64,000 bases of DNA from Daucus carota subsp. sativus (GCF_001625215.2 NC_030385.2:25847135-25911134), one strand, 5' to 3'. Numbered from the stretch's first letter, positions 10,683 to 22,787 are shown. Program-made: numbers and translations. Notes: generated by a model from the sequence alone, not told the origin.

Positions 10683-11498
10683 TCACTGTAGCCTTAGGTT
10701 CTTGAAAAGTCTGGCAAATAGTAGAGAAAAATAGTGAGATTAACATTAAACACCAATAATCAACAATGCGGTTTTACTTTCCCCACGTTACAATGTCATT
10801 ACAGCGATGTTCATGAGTGTGTGCGCGACAAGAATGGCATTAAGGATCATTTGCATGTTATCTGAAGTAGCAGGATTAGATGTCATCATGTGCCTCTTAT
10901 AGGAATATATATGGAGTATAATGGACATTATTCTTATATAGCAAAAGCGATGCACACTTTATAGGAAAAAAAACAGAAACTTTTTAACGGTATACTTGGA
11001 GCAGGATCTCTGACTGGCCAAATATAGAAAAAGATGTCCTACTTTCTCTGCATAATTATAGATATCAGAATGTTCTTCTCAGCTAGATGAAGCAAACAAG
11101 CAAATGACAGCAACTAGTAAGCAAGTGACAGCAGCTATTATATGTGTACATAATTGTGAACAAGTTATCATTTTATCTGAAATTTAAGGTGCTGTGCATG
11201 AGATATTGAAAAGAAGATACCTCTGTTCATTTCCATACCCTCTTGCATTGCTTCCAGTTGTTCTGTAATTGGGTAACGGTACCTGGTCAGACTCTATTTT
11301 CATGATGTCCTTCACAAGGAGGTCGAAGTGCCTCTTAACCTCCTCGACAGATTTCCCATCCACGGCCCTGGAGATATTGTACCAGCGGTCAGGGGTGTCC
11401 CTATCATATATTGCCAAAGCCTCTTCAAATTGCTTGTTTTGCCTTTGCGTCCAGGAAGAGCCAGAGCTTCCTGAGGATGAGATATAGTTTGATGACAT
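10683..11498 (-). CDS. RADIALIS-like single-MYB/SANT transcription factor, two exons
   Basis: Exon 1 is 11498-11221 and exon 2 is 10710-10683, total 306 nt encoding 101 aa, the usual size of RADIALIS-like (RL/RSM) proteins. The SANT/MYB helix-turn-helix spans about residues 14-68: [29 protein letters not shown], then [17 protein letters not shown]. The exon 1 donor is CAGAG/GTATC. The acceptor TTTGCCAG/AC restores an Arg codon and leads to LFKNLRLQ and TGA, the classic C-terminus of the family. An in-frame ATG at 11651 is ignored because homologs start at MSSN (11498) and a TATA box lies between the two. Family members act as small nuclear proteins in the RAD/DIV/DRIF competition module and in photomorphogenesis; which RL ortholog this is cannot be resolved here. 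Confidence 0.92.
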
Positions 11499-11624
11499 CG
11501 TTACTAGGGGTAGAAGATTACAACTTTTGTGAGTAAAATTATTTGTATAGCAATGTGGATGATGGTGAAGAGCTTCCTCAGTCAAGGGAGAAGATAGTAT
11601 GGATGACTGGTTTCCATAATAGCT

Positions 11625-11633
11625 CCTTTTATA
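11625..11633 (-). promoter_or_regulatory. TATA box of the RADIALIS-like gene
   Basis: On the minus strand GTATAAAAGGAG lies about 130 bp upstream of the ATG at 11498. It predicts a transcription start near 11595 and a 5' UTR of about 100 nt. This supports rejecting the in-frame ATG at 11651. Confidence 0.6.
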
Positions 11634-11639
11634 CAGGAA

Positions 11640-14600
11640 AAAGTGGTGCACCGGTGCAAGTAGGAGATCGAATATTTATTTTTATGGGAGGCACAAGAAG
11701 ATGAGATCCCTTTTCTTTAGAGCCACAACATGAAGCTATTCTCAGGACACATGTAGTGGAGGAAAATTAGTGAAGAGTGTCAAAGGTGAATCTCTTTATG
11801 AATTCTCAGAAAGTAGTTTTCTTGTCTTTTATTTATATCATCACTAAGTGGATTTCTTAGGGTACCTATCAAGATAGATGTGCTGATCAGGATGAGCTCT
11901 TATGCCCACTCTATTAAAACTAAAGTAGACTACTGACATATAAGCACCAATTTGGTAAAGTCAATTAAGTCAGTTCTACACAAGCAAAAAAAATAAAGTT
12001 GCTTTTTAATTTGTAAAAAGTTAATACTTACCTATTGCTTGCGAAAAAGATGGTAACCTATTAGAAACAACAAACACCTACATAATACTCAACATAACAC
12101 TGCCAGCTTTTGCACCTAATTAACAGAGAAACTGATCAGAATCCTCAAATGAAAAATCAGATTGCAGTCGAAACATATAAGGATTTGACTATTTTCCAGT
12201 TTATCTCATGCTAAAGCAGCCTAGTTTTGTGCACTAGTTTGATCACATGGCCTCAGAATGCCTCTATGCAGTTCTGGAACTGCATAGCTTCTTGCTGTTG
12301 TGTTGTCCCTCATATGCTATGGATGGTTTTTTAGTACTTAGTGTGAGGGAAAGGCTCGCGTCACAATGAAACTTAGTTGATTCAATTTGAAGTAACTAGT
12401 CATTTCAAAAGTTAACAGGAGACAAATCCATTCCCTATTGCATGAATAAAGTATTCTACTTGCATGTAACACAAGATGTTAGTTTCTTCATACTATGGTT
12501 TTTCACTTTTGACTCTGTATTTTCTCTTTGAACTATTAGTCATGTCCAAAGCTGAAGTTGAAATCCAGTCAGCTTAATTTTTTATCCAACCATCAAGGCA
12601 AAGATTAGATAGAGCAAGTATCCCCAAATTATCACCTGATTCCACTTGTTTGGAATCACCTGAATATTATCCTTGTCAGAAAGTTTATGTATATGATGCT
12701 CCCCTTTACAATATCATTGAGACCAACATAATACTTTAAGTTAAAAGGCATTTTAATAAATGATGCTTACTTATAAACTGAAAAAGAATTCAATTTGGTT
12801 GGATCAGGTCTTGCTGCAGCAAAGTATTTGACAAATTTTGCAGTTAACTAATCAAATGTTTCGTCTTTATCTTACACATGGCCTTTTCTGTATTCAGCCT
12901 TTCAAACAAAAAAAAATTGTAGCCTTCTTTTATCTTGTTCCAGATACTTTTAGCACTAATTAATATTGACATCACCATAATTTGTACTCAACACATCCAT
13001 GCGGTGATTATCTTTATTCAGATTGTTCCGAACAAACTTGATTGGATGCTGGGTCCCTGTGATAGGTGCTTAAATTATAATAGTAGTCAAAACTAATAAA
13101 TTTACAAGGAAAAGAAAATTTGGAGGAAACCCCCTCTACACAACTTGCTGGAATCCTTTAGATACTATCCACATGATCATGGATGATCCTGCTAATACGT
13201 GAGGTGATTGCTCTAGGAATCTCTATAAGGCTAGTCTTTTTATTGATATTTTGAATCCTTATCATCCTGGAGTCTGTTTCAATGAAATGCATTTCAAAGG
13301 ATTCCTCCCTTTCACCCAGGAAAATGATGTTCATCGCCCTTGTGGTCCTTCCTTCCCCATGATTAAAATCATCTTTAATCTAACTGGCTGTGTTATATGT
13401 TAGATGACTGGGTTTTGTCATTGGGCCTTTGTTGATTCCTGTGCTGTAATGGATTAAGTTTATATCAGTAATATGTTTTGGCTTGTTAATGAACATGCTG
13501 ATTTCTTGAGTTCCTAGCAACTTACGTCGTTCCAGTTAAGATAGAATCCTTTAACAAAGATATGTTTAATGAAAAATCTCTAGTCTTTGAATTGACATGG
13601 CAAAGTGGAAAAAAGTACTTTTGGTTATGGAATTTTCCAAATGATAAGGATCAGATAAGCGCATATGGAGCACAAACCAACCAATGAGGATTGCAGAATT
13701 TCATTTGGTAATTCTGTGCTCTCTTTTTTGGTTGATTGGACACATCTGTTGGACTGCACAATATATCTTTAAGAAATGAGCTTCTGGTTCATGACTTATC
13801 TTCATATATCATCGTCCTCTTAGACATGGCATCTTTTTTTTGTGAGAGAGCAATTACTGAATAGATTTCAGTTCTGAAAATTTCTTGTTATTCTCACATC
13901 AGCAATAATGAATAATTACTGTATAATCTGTTTTGGAAAAAACCTGTTAAGTATACATAAAGAACTGGTGCACCTTGTGTTCTTTCTGGAAACTAGAGAT
14001 TAACAATTCTGAAACAATAGAAGACTTATCTTGTAATATTGTTTACATATGCAGCCTTTCGTTTTACTATTGCATTTCATATGTTGCTCAGAATCATAGG
14101 GTGATAAAAGTCTTCTGATATGAATAGGATCGCTAATACTTTAAATGCAGTTTGTTCTATTCTCGCAAGCTCAGAGATATTTGCAGAAGCCTAAGGATTA
14201 CATTGTTTCAAGCGTATTACTGAAAAATTACTCACTAAAGCAGTCAAGCTCATTAAGCTCAATGTCATCAATATTTGAGATATTTGCAGAAGCTTTTTAG
14301 TGCCTTTTTGCTATGAAGCGTGTTATTTCTTCATTGAGGATGAAATTTTTCAGTAATTTTTATCTTTCGGCCTTCCTGTTTATATATTGCCTCAGTATAT
14401 GCAAAAGCTAATATTATGGCATAAGTCATCCTAAGAATAAAATGCAGCACTGAATTGCAGAAAATTATGTTTTTCATTTAAGTTTGTGTTTCAATTTTTG
14501 ATTTTCAGCCTATCTAAAGGCCTGATTCTGTAACAATAATATATAGGAAAATGCTAGAGACCCCAAAAGCTGTCTCAAAATTTTTCTCAAATACTGACGT

Positions 14601-14863
14601 GTCATCTGCGTAAATTGGTAATTTTCCTAATAATAATATGGAAACCCTGTGCATACACATGCGCCCACAAACTAAAACCAGTTATATGTCAGTGCCATGT
14701 CAATATGCATTCCTAATATGGATGCAATAACTCTCAAGTTCATTAATACATAAATCATAAAATTGTTGGTAGTCCTTTATTTCTCCTAATCTTTAGATGT
14801 TTACAACAGCTTGATGTAATAAAAGAACAGGTAGTGAATAATATCAATCTCTGTCACAGTATA
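11640..14863. other. 3.2-kb intergenic region without recognised genes
   Basis: No transposon terminus, RNA gene or long open frame was recognised on either strand. It holds the upstream region of the RADIALIS-like gene and the downstream region of the CBSX3-like gene, which face away from and toward it respectively. A short plus-strand stretch near 13225-13375 reads as an interrupted frame and could be a coding relic of unknown origin. Confidence 0.4.
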
Positions 14864-15961
14864 TCAATAGTAATCTCCCTTGATAAACTCATTTAGCCGC
14901 TTCATTTCCCCAGTTTGCTGGCCAACCACTGCTCTTACAACATCTACTATTGAAATCATTCCAACAATTCTTCCATCTATCACTGGGATGTGCCGTATTT
15001 GATTATCTATTAACATTAACAACTGTCAGTTTTAGTTTAATGACTTTCTCCTGAATGCAGGCTTTGTTTCTAAAATACTGATACAAAAACCTGTCATGAG
15101 CTGCATTGCCTGAAGAATGTTGGTATCAGATGTTACTGCTATTAGCTTGTTCTGTAAGTTAGGTGTATAGGTCAAGATTAGTACTCCTATAAACCACGTA
15201 TCCTCGTAGGAGTAAGATCATAGTACAAAGATAAACCTGTCCAGTCATGACTTCCATGACTTTCGTGTATTTAGCTGGCCTTTCCTGGGCTATCATTTTC
15301 CTCAAATAGTCTGTTTCGAGACCAAATCTCAGTCAACCACAAGTGTGAAAATTAACTTGTATATAAATCGTGAAAAATTAGATATTGATCTTTCAAGATC
15401 GATTTAAAGGTTAATTGCCTGGTCTCTGCAAAACATGCTTTGTGTAGAATATTACATTCCATAGCTACAGAATATGACGTTGGTACCTCTTTCTGTGAAA
15501 ATTCCTGCAATTAACTGGCTATCTCCTGGCTTCAAGACCACCAGGGAACCTATATTATTTTGTGCCATCTGTTTTTATTGTATCAGTCTTTAAGAACTAC
15601 ATACATAGTCCAAAAAAGCACTTAAAAGGGTATTATCTTATCTGTGCAACTGTAACTGTCATATTTATGAAAAAATTGTGCAACTTACTTGCTTCACTGC
15701 ATCATGTACAGTGTCATCAGCGCGGCACCAGATCCATGACCCTACTTTCTCTTCACCCTTTGTCATCAATACCTCTGCAACTGTTGTATTCTCCAGGCCT
15801 TTATCTTGCATCGTAGGAGATTTCTCTTCTGTAATCCCCTTAGGCGTAACTGAAGATGGGACACATCCATAATGTGCAGATGCTTGCAAATGCCAGTGCT
15901 GTAGAACCGCAAGCCTGCATGTCTCTTGGTAAGTTCTAATTATTTTTGTAAGAGCATGCAT
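14864..15961 (-). CDS. CBSX3: CBS-domain protein, CBSX3-like, five exons
   Basis: Exons (minus): 15961-15689, 15568-15487, 15310-15237, 15151-15091 and 15006-14864; 633 nt, 210 aa, close to Arabidopsis CBSX3. All introns are GT-AG and all phases close. The N-terminal ~45 residues (MHALTKIIRTYQETCR, LAVLQHW) are basic and amphipathic, as in the mitochondrial targeting region of CBSX3. A tandem CBS pair (Bateman module) follows. CBS1 is about 60-130 (TTVAEVLMTKG, SWIWCRADDTVHDAV, NIGSLVVLKPG, IAGIFTERDYLRK). CBS2 is about 140-205 (KVMEVMT, NKLIAVTSDT, NQIRHIPVIDGRIVGMISI, DVVRAVV). The C-terminus is LNEFIKGDYY. Known members bind adenosine nucleotides and activate o-type thioredoxins in mitochondria, affecting redox balance and anther dehiscence. 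Confidence 0.93.
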
Positions 15962-16530
15962 TTTTTAACCTGGAAATGAATATGACTTCCCGGAAGATGT
16001 GCTTGAAATAAGACAGACAGACCATGGGAATAAATGAGTTCGAGATAACTTCCTGAATCTAACTTCTTAGAAATGCGGAATTTCTTGAGCAAGCAGGTTA
16101 AAGGAAAGAACACTTGTGTTGAGGGGTTTAATTTCATCCATAAGTTTACTTAACGTATCTGAACCCAAACCCTGAGATATATAAAGAAGCAAAAATTTGA
16201 AACCAGAGAGATAAGGAATACCTGAATGTTAAGTCACTTGCAACATATTTCTTAAGTATCTTAGTCAAATTGCAACATATTTCACATCATTTAAAAGAGT
16301 AAAACAAGTAACTGCAATGAAAAGCAATGCATTTACAGAATCTCAAATAAAAAGTAGCCTTTAGTCTTTAGATGAAGCAACTAAGAGCCTTGTATCAAAT
16401 CCAAGGTATCAAAGGCTATAATATTTATTGCTTGTGTTCAGCTTTTCTAAAATTTCATTCAGAGCCTATACAGTACAGTTCTTTACAAAACATTTCAAAT
16501 ACATCACATTGTTGAACTTTCTTAACAGAA

Positions 16531-18237
16531 ATGGGGGATCAAAGACAAAGATTTAGCTTTCGCCTACCCTGGTCAGCTCCATCTGCACCCACTCGTCGTC
16601 CTTCCCCTGTAACTAATAATCCGTCCCGTGCCACCTCAAACCCTAACCAGCCTAATGCCAACCCTACCACTGCTTCACAAGGACCACCATCACAATCTCA
16701 AGGTTCATCACAAACACCAAAAGCTCTTCCAAGGTCTACGACATCAACAAAAACATCTCCCAAACCCACTTCCACCGGAAGTCCTAATGTTACTAGGCAA
16801 ACTGCAATCAAAACAAAAGACCCTGCTCCTACATCTACTTCCCCAAGTCAACCTACAGTTGAAACCCGAAGGCCTTCCTTAACCACTCCGCAGCCTGTAA
16901 GACCAGCCGCTCAAACATCAAAACAAGACGTAGAACAGAACTCTGTTCCACAAGCTCAAGCCACACCAAAACAACAACCCTCTTCACCTTCCCCTAAAAA
17001 TTTTCAGTCAGGAACTTCATCTCAGACAACGTCGCAATCACAATTAGGCACACAACGCCGAGCTACTTCCAAATCCCCGCCACCTTTAAATGCATCACCT
17101 CAATCTAGAGCACCATCTCATACATCTCCCAAGTCCAAAAACGCCTCTCAGTCCCCATTAGCATCCCCTCCAAAATCCAGTGTATCAGAAACTGACTCTC
17201 AACCTACATCACCTTCTCGATCTCCACCTAGTCCTGACAATCATCTATCAGGAAAAAATACCAAAAATTTTCAACCAACAACAGAAACACCTACTCAAAA
17301 AGGCTCTCCATCTACCATAGAGAGCCCTGTGCCACAACTACAAGCTCACCCGGAAAAAGATATTACTGATGAGGTGATCTCCAAGGCCCCAATAGAATCA
17401 ACGGTTAAGCCCATTGCCATTCCAACTTCGCAACAATCAGATCCTCTACCAACTAAACCAACTCCAATGACTGCTGAAGAAACGAATGAAAAATACAAAA
17501 AGGTATTGCACTCAAATTCCCCCATGTTGCAAGGGAAGCAATCTACCACAGCATCACATCAGTCAAACAAAAACAGGGCAGGCACGTCTCGCCCAAAACC
17601 TATGGCAACAAATGGAGAAGGGATATCTATGCAGAAGGAGATCAAGAATGACATCTCCAAGCTGACTCAAAAGATGGCTAGTGAGCAGGGGAAACCAGTG
17701 AGTGTTATAACCCTAGTCGGTGAAAACAAAGGAGCCACCATGCAAATAGGGTCACAAAAAGAAGGAACGGTCCACATTCACAGAGGCTATAAGCTCAACC
17801 CTGATGAACGCGCTGAAGCCACGTCTGAAGGAGACAAAAGCTCGGTAGACAAAAGACCAGAAGAAGCTAATACCAAGGAAGATCAGATGACAAAAGCATA
17901 TATGAATAGTAATTGCCAGGGAATCAATAACTCTATTGTGTTCAAAAGTTCCATTACAGAAAGGAACCCTGGAGTTCACCTCACTCTCACTCAAAATCCA
18001 ACAGAGCCCATCAAGACAACCACTAATGCAAACCAACTTGTGGCGCAAAAGGTGGAAGCCAGCATTACTCCTTCACAAAAGCTCACTTATGAGACTACAA
18101 TCCGAAGGAGGTGCTTAAGAGGTCTCTTGATGGAATCAAGTGATTCTGATCCAGATAATCCCGAAAAGCCTCGACGCCATGGATGTCGTTGTAGTTATGG
18201 TGATCTGAACAAAGATAAGGACATAGATCTTCTCTGA
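16531..18237 (+). CDS. Ser/Pro/Thr-rich plant protein of unknown function
   Basis: Single-exon frame of 568 aa beginning MGDQRQRFSFRLPW. Residues 1 to about 330 are low-complexity and rich in Ser, Pro, Thr and Gln, probably disordered. The remaining third looks constrained. It has a short helical piece (KNDISKLTQKMAS), a GYKLNPDE segment at about 419, and AYMNSNCQGINNSIVFKSS at about 456-475. A basic/acidic C-terminal block runs from 525: RRRCLRGLLMESSDSDPDNP, then KPRRHGCRC. I recognise the style of an uncharacterised plant-specific family but no catalytic or DNA-binding domain, and no signal peptide or membrane segment. The start ATG is the first in the frame and is followed by codons typical of expressed genes. 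Function unknown. Confidence 0.75.
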   Translation: MGDQRQRFSFRLPWSAPSAPTRRPSPVTNNPSRATSNPNQPNANPTTASQGPPSQSQGSSQTPKALPRSTTSTKTSPKPTSTGSPNVTRQTAIKTKDPAPTSTSPSQPTVETRRPSLTTPQPVRPAAQTSKQDVEQNSVPQAQATPKQQPSSPSPKNFQSGTSSQTTSQSQLGTQRRATSKSPPPLNASPQSRAPSHTSPKSKNASQSPLASPPKSSVSETDSQPTSPSRSPPSPDNHLSGKNTKNFQPTTETPTQKGSPSTIESPVPQLQAHPEKDITDEVISKAPIESTVKPIAIPTSQQSDPLPTKPTPMTAEETNEKYKKVLHSNSPMLQGKQSTTASHQSNKNRAGTSRPKPMATNGEGISMQKEIKNDISKLTQKMASEQGKPVSVITLVGENKGATMQIGSQKEGTVHIHRGYKLNPDERAEATSEGDKSSVDKRPEEANTKEDQMTKAYMNSNCQGINNSIVFKSSITERNPGVHLTLTQNPTEPIKTTTNANQLVAQKVEASITPSQKLTYETTIRRRCLRGLLMESSDSDPDNPEKPRRHGCRCSYGDLNKDKDIDLL

Positions 18238-18579
18238 TCATGTTCATATGACAATATGTAAACAGTACTAATAAGGATGTTACATCGTCCACCTGAGAGG
18301 CATGATTTTTTATTGTTATTTTGAACACAAATCATTACATATTTACACAGTAATGTTATAAAGTGGTCATTTATTTTCAATAGCTTCACCTTCATACTTA
18401 TAATTTACTTGTAACACGTAGTAGCCTGCAAGATATAACATGCAAGATCAACCCGAATCAAGATTCTTACACAGAATCTTTAATCCCATAATTCAGACCA
18501 GACTGAACAAACCACATTACCAACATGGGGGAGTGGGGACTTAAATCTTACAAGAAACCTCTTGTTTCTGTGATATTTG

Positions 18580-19235
18580 TTCTTACAATGAGGAGAGAAG
18601 AGATGGATGGATTGAATTATGCGACTGAGGACACGCCCCCGCCGTCTGATTGTCCTTCATTCTTTTTCCCATATGCTTTCCTTCACCTTCATGCAACAAT
18701 CTCTTGGGGCTTGTTGAATATTGATCATTATCCTCAAATTTTATTTGCAAGACAACATTCATCTTGCCTCCTAAAAGCTTATTTTTTTGGTAACCATCTT
18801 TGTACTTTACCTGAAGTTGAACCATTTTCGGCCCAAATGAATGCAGGTTTTGCACGAAAAGCAGGGAGATCAGCCCACATTGGTAGATATTGATCAACCA
18901 CAGGCTGGTTAGGGAAGTAAGGGTCATATTTTTCGTAGTTCATACTGTTGTAATCGAGACGTGAATGCTGCTTGTAATTATGATGTGATGCAATGCAGTC
19001 TGTTTAATCTGTTCTAAAGGATCAATTTCAGAAAATTCCAAGTGAGGATATAAATAAGTAATCAACCGAAGAATTATTCGTTAAGTATATACCCGAAACA
19101 ACTGTTCTTGCTATCTTAGCATGGTCATGAAAAATAAACTGAGAAATCAAAATGGACTGCGAAAATATCCTCTGCTGTCCAGCCTGACTGAAAAATATCC
19201 GTAGCAGACCAATTATAGAAGTCTGATTGTCAAGA
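18580..19235 (-). other. Exon-like minus-strand reading frames, unassigned
   Basis: Two stretches read like spliced exons rather than random sequence. One (about 19222-19130) gives DFYNWSATDIFQSGWTAEDI then FAVHFDFS, ending at a possible donor (TTCTCA/GTTTAT). The next (about 19004-18846) follows acceptor-like CAGs and gives MNYEKYDPYFPNQPVVDQY, LPMWADLPAFRAKP and AFIWAENGSTS, followed by AG/GTAAAG. A third open frame (to 18583) ends MKDNQTAGACPQ. Possible 5' exons lie beyond the transposon block at 24.2-25.3 kb. I cannot name the family or close a full gene model, so this could be a live gene split by the transposon cluster or a decayed one. Confidence 0.3.
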
Positions 19236-19457
19236 TAAGCCGACTCCTCATGAAACATTTCCTAAAAATTTTATTGGCACTAACCATTACCCTACACTCG
19301 ACTTATTCGAATAAGTAACTTTAGAACCATATCAGTTTTCCGAAATATGAAAAATACTACTAATTCAACACTTATTAGACGGCTGAATGGAAGCAGAAGA
19401 AGTTTATATATTCGCATATGCCAACCGCTTGTCATTTTTAATGGTTAGAAGGTTTAA

Positions 19458-19920
19458 GGGGGTGTATTCGATTGGGATTTTAATGCATTGTTTTTAGTCT
19501 ATGGATTTTAATAGATTGTATGAGATTTTGATTTTGTGCGGATTCTTGATGAAATGTCGCAGAGTTGATGGGATTTAGGTACAATGCTTCAAAATCCCAT
19601 TGAATTTGGTGGGATTTCAAAAAACTTAAAATACACCGAAAAATGCCACAAAATCCATCATTTTATGAAATGAAAAAAAATCCACCAGCATTTGAATACC
19701 ATCAGATTTTAATGGATTTTAAACAATCCCAATTGAATACCATCGGATTTTAAAGCATAATTTAATATCCCAATTGAATACCACCAGATTTTGTAGCATA
19801 ATTTAAAATCCCAATTGAATACCTCAAGATTTTAATGGATTTCAAACAATCCCAATCGAATACCCTCGGATTTCATGAATGCAAAAAAATGCTTTAAAAT
19901 CCCAATCCAATACACCCCTG
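19458..19920. mobile_element. PIF/Harbinger-type MITE, TAA target duplication
   Basis: Terminal inverted repeats GGGGGTGTATTCGATTGG (left) and the complement of CCAATCCAATACACCCCTG (right). Both ends are flanked by TAA (19455-19457, 19921-19923). The inside holds about five diverged direct copies of CCCAATTGAATACCA followed by GATTTTAA. No coding capacity. Confidence 0.75.
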
Positions 19921-20048
19921 TAAGAATACATTGCAGTCAGGGGTGGAACAAAGGGGGGGCCAGCCCCGGCGCCAGCCCCGGCTGAGAAAAAAATAATAAG
20001 TATAATTTATTTATTTTTAGTTTTTTAGCCCGGGGACAAATTTAAAAA

Positions 20049-20050
<2 letters not shown>

Positions 20051-20098
<48 letters not shown>
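20051..20098. repeat. (TA)n microsatellite
   Basis: About 24 uninterrupted TA units directly left of the nested MITE at 20099. Confidence 0.95.
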
Positions 20099-20101
<3 letters not shown>

Positions 20102-20672
20102 GCTTACTCCACTAGAAACTAAATTAGCCTAGAAACTAGAAACTAGTATCGGACCATTTTTTATCACTATTTTTAACTGCAAATATCACTCGTTTGTACA
20201 TCACAAATCACTATTTCCTATACAAGAAATCTCAGAAAATATAGATATGTAAATATACATGTATACAACATATATCATCATCATCTTCACTCATACCACA
20301 TTGATGAACCTACGGGCATCATTATTAACCCATTCCACTGCTATCGTGGTCACCTATACCCACGATTGACCTACCACCGCTTGTCACCATAACTTGCCAT
20401 TACTAGTGATTATTTACCACCACCACACACCTCATCTCATCATTTTTTTACCATCATAGACCTCCTACAGCTATAATTGATCATCAATAATCGATAACCA
20501 CTAGCAAACATAAGTAAATTCTCTCAATTATCAATAATAAAAATTGCTAATTTAACTGCATAAAATAGTGATAAATATCGTATAAACGAGTGATATTAGC
20601 AGTTATAAACAGTGATCATGGGAGTGGTTTCTAGTTTCTAGAATAACATTAGTTTCTATTTGATCACTTGCC
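20099..20672. mobile_element. MITE-like inverted-repeat element in a TA tract
   Basis: Left end GGGGCTTACTCCACTAGAAA and right end TTTCTATTTGATCACTTGCC form an imperfect terminal inverted repeat of about 40 bp rich in CTAGAAACTAG. Both ends abut TA repeats, consistent with insertion at TA. Confidence 0.6.
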
Positions 20673-20686
20673 TATATATATATATA

Positions 20687-21142
20687 GGGGTGGGTTCTGG
20701 TACAAACTTACAAACTTACAAACTTTGTGTGTTCAACGCATATGTAATTTGAGTTCAACATTTTTTTAACATATTTTGTTGAACATCGATTAAAATAGTG
20801 GTGGAGAAGTACATAAACTAATTTTTAAATGGAAGAACTAAGGTAAACGTGTTATATAACTAATATTTATGTTTTTAGACCCTACCCAAACCCCAGAGAT
20901 ATAGTTTAAACATCTTTTTAGATATATTCAACACAATGATAATTAGTGTTCTACACCCGATGTTGAACCCCGGTTATTAATGTGTTGAATGTACGATTTA
21001 TTTATGCGTTATTTTTAAAAATTGTGATGTTTTTTCAAAAAATTTCAACATGGATACTTTCTATAACTAAGGATTAACACCATGGAAGGATAAAAAAAAG
21101 TTTGTAAGTTTGTAACTTAAAAAAGTTTTTATTTGATCCTAT

Positions 21143-21145
<3 letters not shown>
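20687..21145. mobile_element. Second MITE-like element in the TA tract
   Basis: Left GGGGTGGGTTCTGGTACAAA and right TTTTTATTTGATCCTATCCC are imperfect inverted repeats. The left arm carries three copies of ACAAACTT and the right arm the inverted TTTGTAAG. TATA tracts lie on both sides. Confidence 0.6.

Positions 21146-21198
<53 letters not shown>
21146..21198. repeat. (TA)n microsatellite
   Basis: About 26 TA units directly right of the 20687-21145 element. Confidence 0.95.
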
Positions 21199-22124
21199 CC
21201 CACTTAACATGGTGGTTTACATCAAAAAGGCCATATTTAAAGACATAGACTATGAAATTATCTTACAATGTTATCAAAATATGCAAAATCGTAGAATTCA
21301 GTTGCCATCTATTCCTTCCTCAAAAAAAGACAGTAAAGATATCTCCACTTAACCAGTTAAGGTATGCATATTTACTTTTAATTTTTTTGCTGAATTTTTA
21401 ATAATAGTTTAGCCCGGGGTCGAAATAAATCCTGGTTCCGCCACTGATTGCAGTACAATATATTTCAGCCACTTTCGTTAAAACAAAATAGAGTCTTTTC
21501 AACCAGGGTGTACCTGTCTTTGTATTACTAGAAAATGCAGAAATAAATAGTGGTTACTTCAACATCAACCAGATTTTCAGGGAGCAGCTATAGTGATATA
21601 CTGATATTACCTGTTTTTAACTTCTTTGTTGAAAAGTTGCGCTATGTTCACATATCTGATATTTAAGGATAAGAATACTACATCTTAGATGGCGATAATC
21701 AAATCTCTAAATGTAGTTTTCTAAAAGCAATTAGATCAGTATGTTAGTAACGGTTTTATATGAACATCATGTTAACTCCATTAGTATGAGAACCTTCAGG
21801 ATGTGCTCAAAAACAAATATGTTTGAGGTTAACCCAAAATAGTATCATAGTTTTGTGGAGTTACTTGCTAGCGGTCCAACAAGTGGTATTTAAGCTTTAG
21901 GTTGCAACGATCCAAAATAATTCAAAAAATAATTTGGGTCTGGACTACTATTAAGAAACGGATTTTCTGATCATGGGGGCGAGGGGTCTAGATAACTAAG
22001 GGTCCATGTATTCTTATTAGAAGACAGTGGTAGTGGATAAAAGCCTTCTTCATCTCTTTCTAAGCTTGCTGGCTCCTGCTAGGATAGATGTCCTCTCGAT
22101 CTCCCCTGACTGAATGCGACCTTA

Positions 22125-22499
22125 GAGCAAGTCCAATGGTGAGCTAAAAATAGGTGTAGCTATTGCTATAATATAGCATCAAAAAGTGGTTTTTGGTGCT
22201 AAAATAATATCACATCTCCAATGGTTGGTGCTATATCTTGTGCTAAAATAATATATGTGCATTCATGTACTTGAATAGGTTGAGATATAAATCTATTTTT
22301 TATTCATTTCCCTCCACTTTTTTACTTTTTGATGAGGTGGCAATTATAGCTATTGCTATAGTTTGTGCTAAATATAGCACCAACTATAGCAATATGCTAT
22401 TTTAGCACCAAGTTTAGCACACCATTGGAGTTGAATTTTTTTGATTTTGAGCTATAATATAGATATAACACAAGATATAGCTCACCATTGGACTTGCTC
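22125..22499. mobile_element. Tourist-like (PIF/Harbinger) MITE, TTA target duplication
   Basis: Perfect-looking terminal inverted repeat GAGCAAGTCCAATGGTGAGC at the left and its complement at the right. TTA flanks both sides (22122-22124, 22500-22502). The 375-bp interior is made of repeated AGCTATTGCTATA and TAGCACCAA motifs and can fold on itself. No coding capacity. Confidence 0.88.
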
Positions 22500-22787
22500 T
22501 TAGGAACTTTAAAGAGAATTCACATTTTTAGCATTTTATCACCTATTCACAATTTCTTTACAGGAGTTATCGCTGTTCCAACGGTGTGTTCCATAAACTT
22601 TCTGACTGATGTGGCTTTACAGATATAAGACTCATTATGTTTAGAAATACAATATGTGCTTAATGCTTGGATTTTCCTTGCTATTGTTGCTTGATTAGTT
22701 TCACCAGAGTCAGACTGCAATAAGATATCCTTGGTCCAACAAAATTCAAAAAGATGTTAAAAAGTGCAACAAAATGTAAAAAGAAAT

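Larger units (their letters stand above)
19938..21446. mobile_element. Non-autonomous hAT element, 1.5 kb, with nested MITEs
   Basis: Ends CAGGGGTGGAAC and GTTCCGCCACTG are imperfect inverted repeats of the common plant hAT terminus CAGNGGCGGAAC. ATTGCAGT is duplicated exactly at both flanks (19930-19937 and 21447-21454), the 8-bp signature of hAT. Subterminal AGCCCCGGC and TTAGCCCGGGG are further hAT-like repeats. There is no transposase. The interior is two smaller inverted-repeat elements set in TA-rich tracts. Confidence 0.85.

Noticed and set aside
15562..15872. Plus-strand frames over CBSX3
   Set aside because: Antisense to CBSX3 exons 1 and 2.
16628..16882. Second frame inside the Ser/Pro/Thr-rich gene
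   Set aside because: Frame-shifted shadow of low-complexity sequence.
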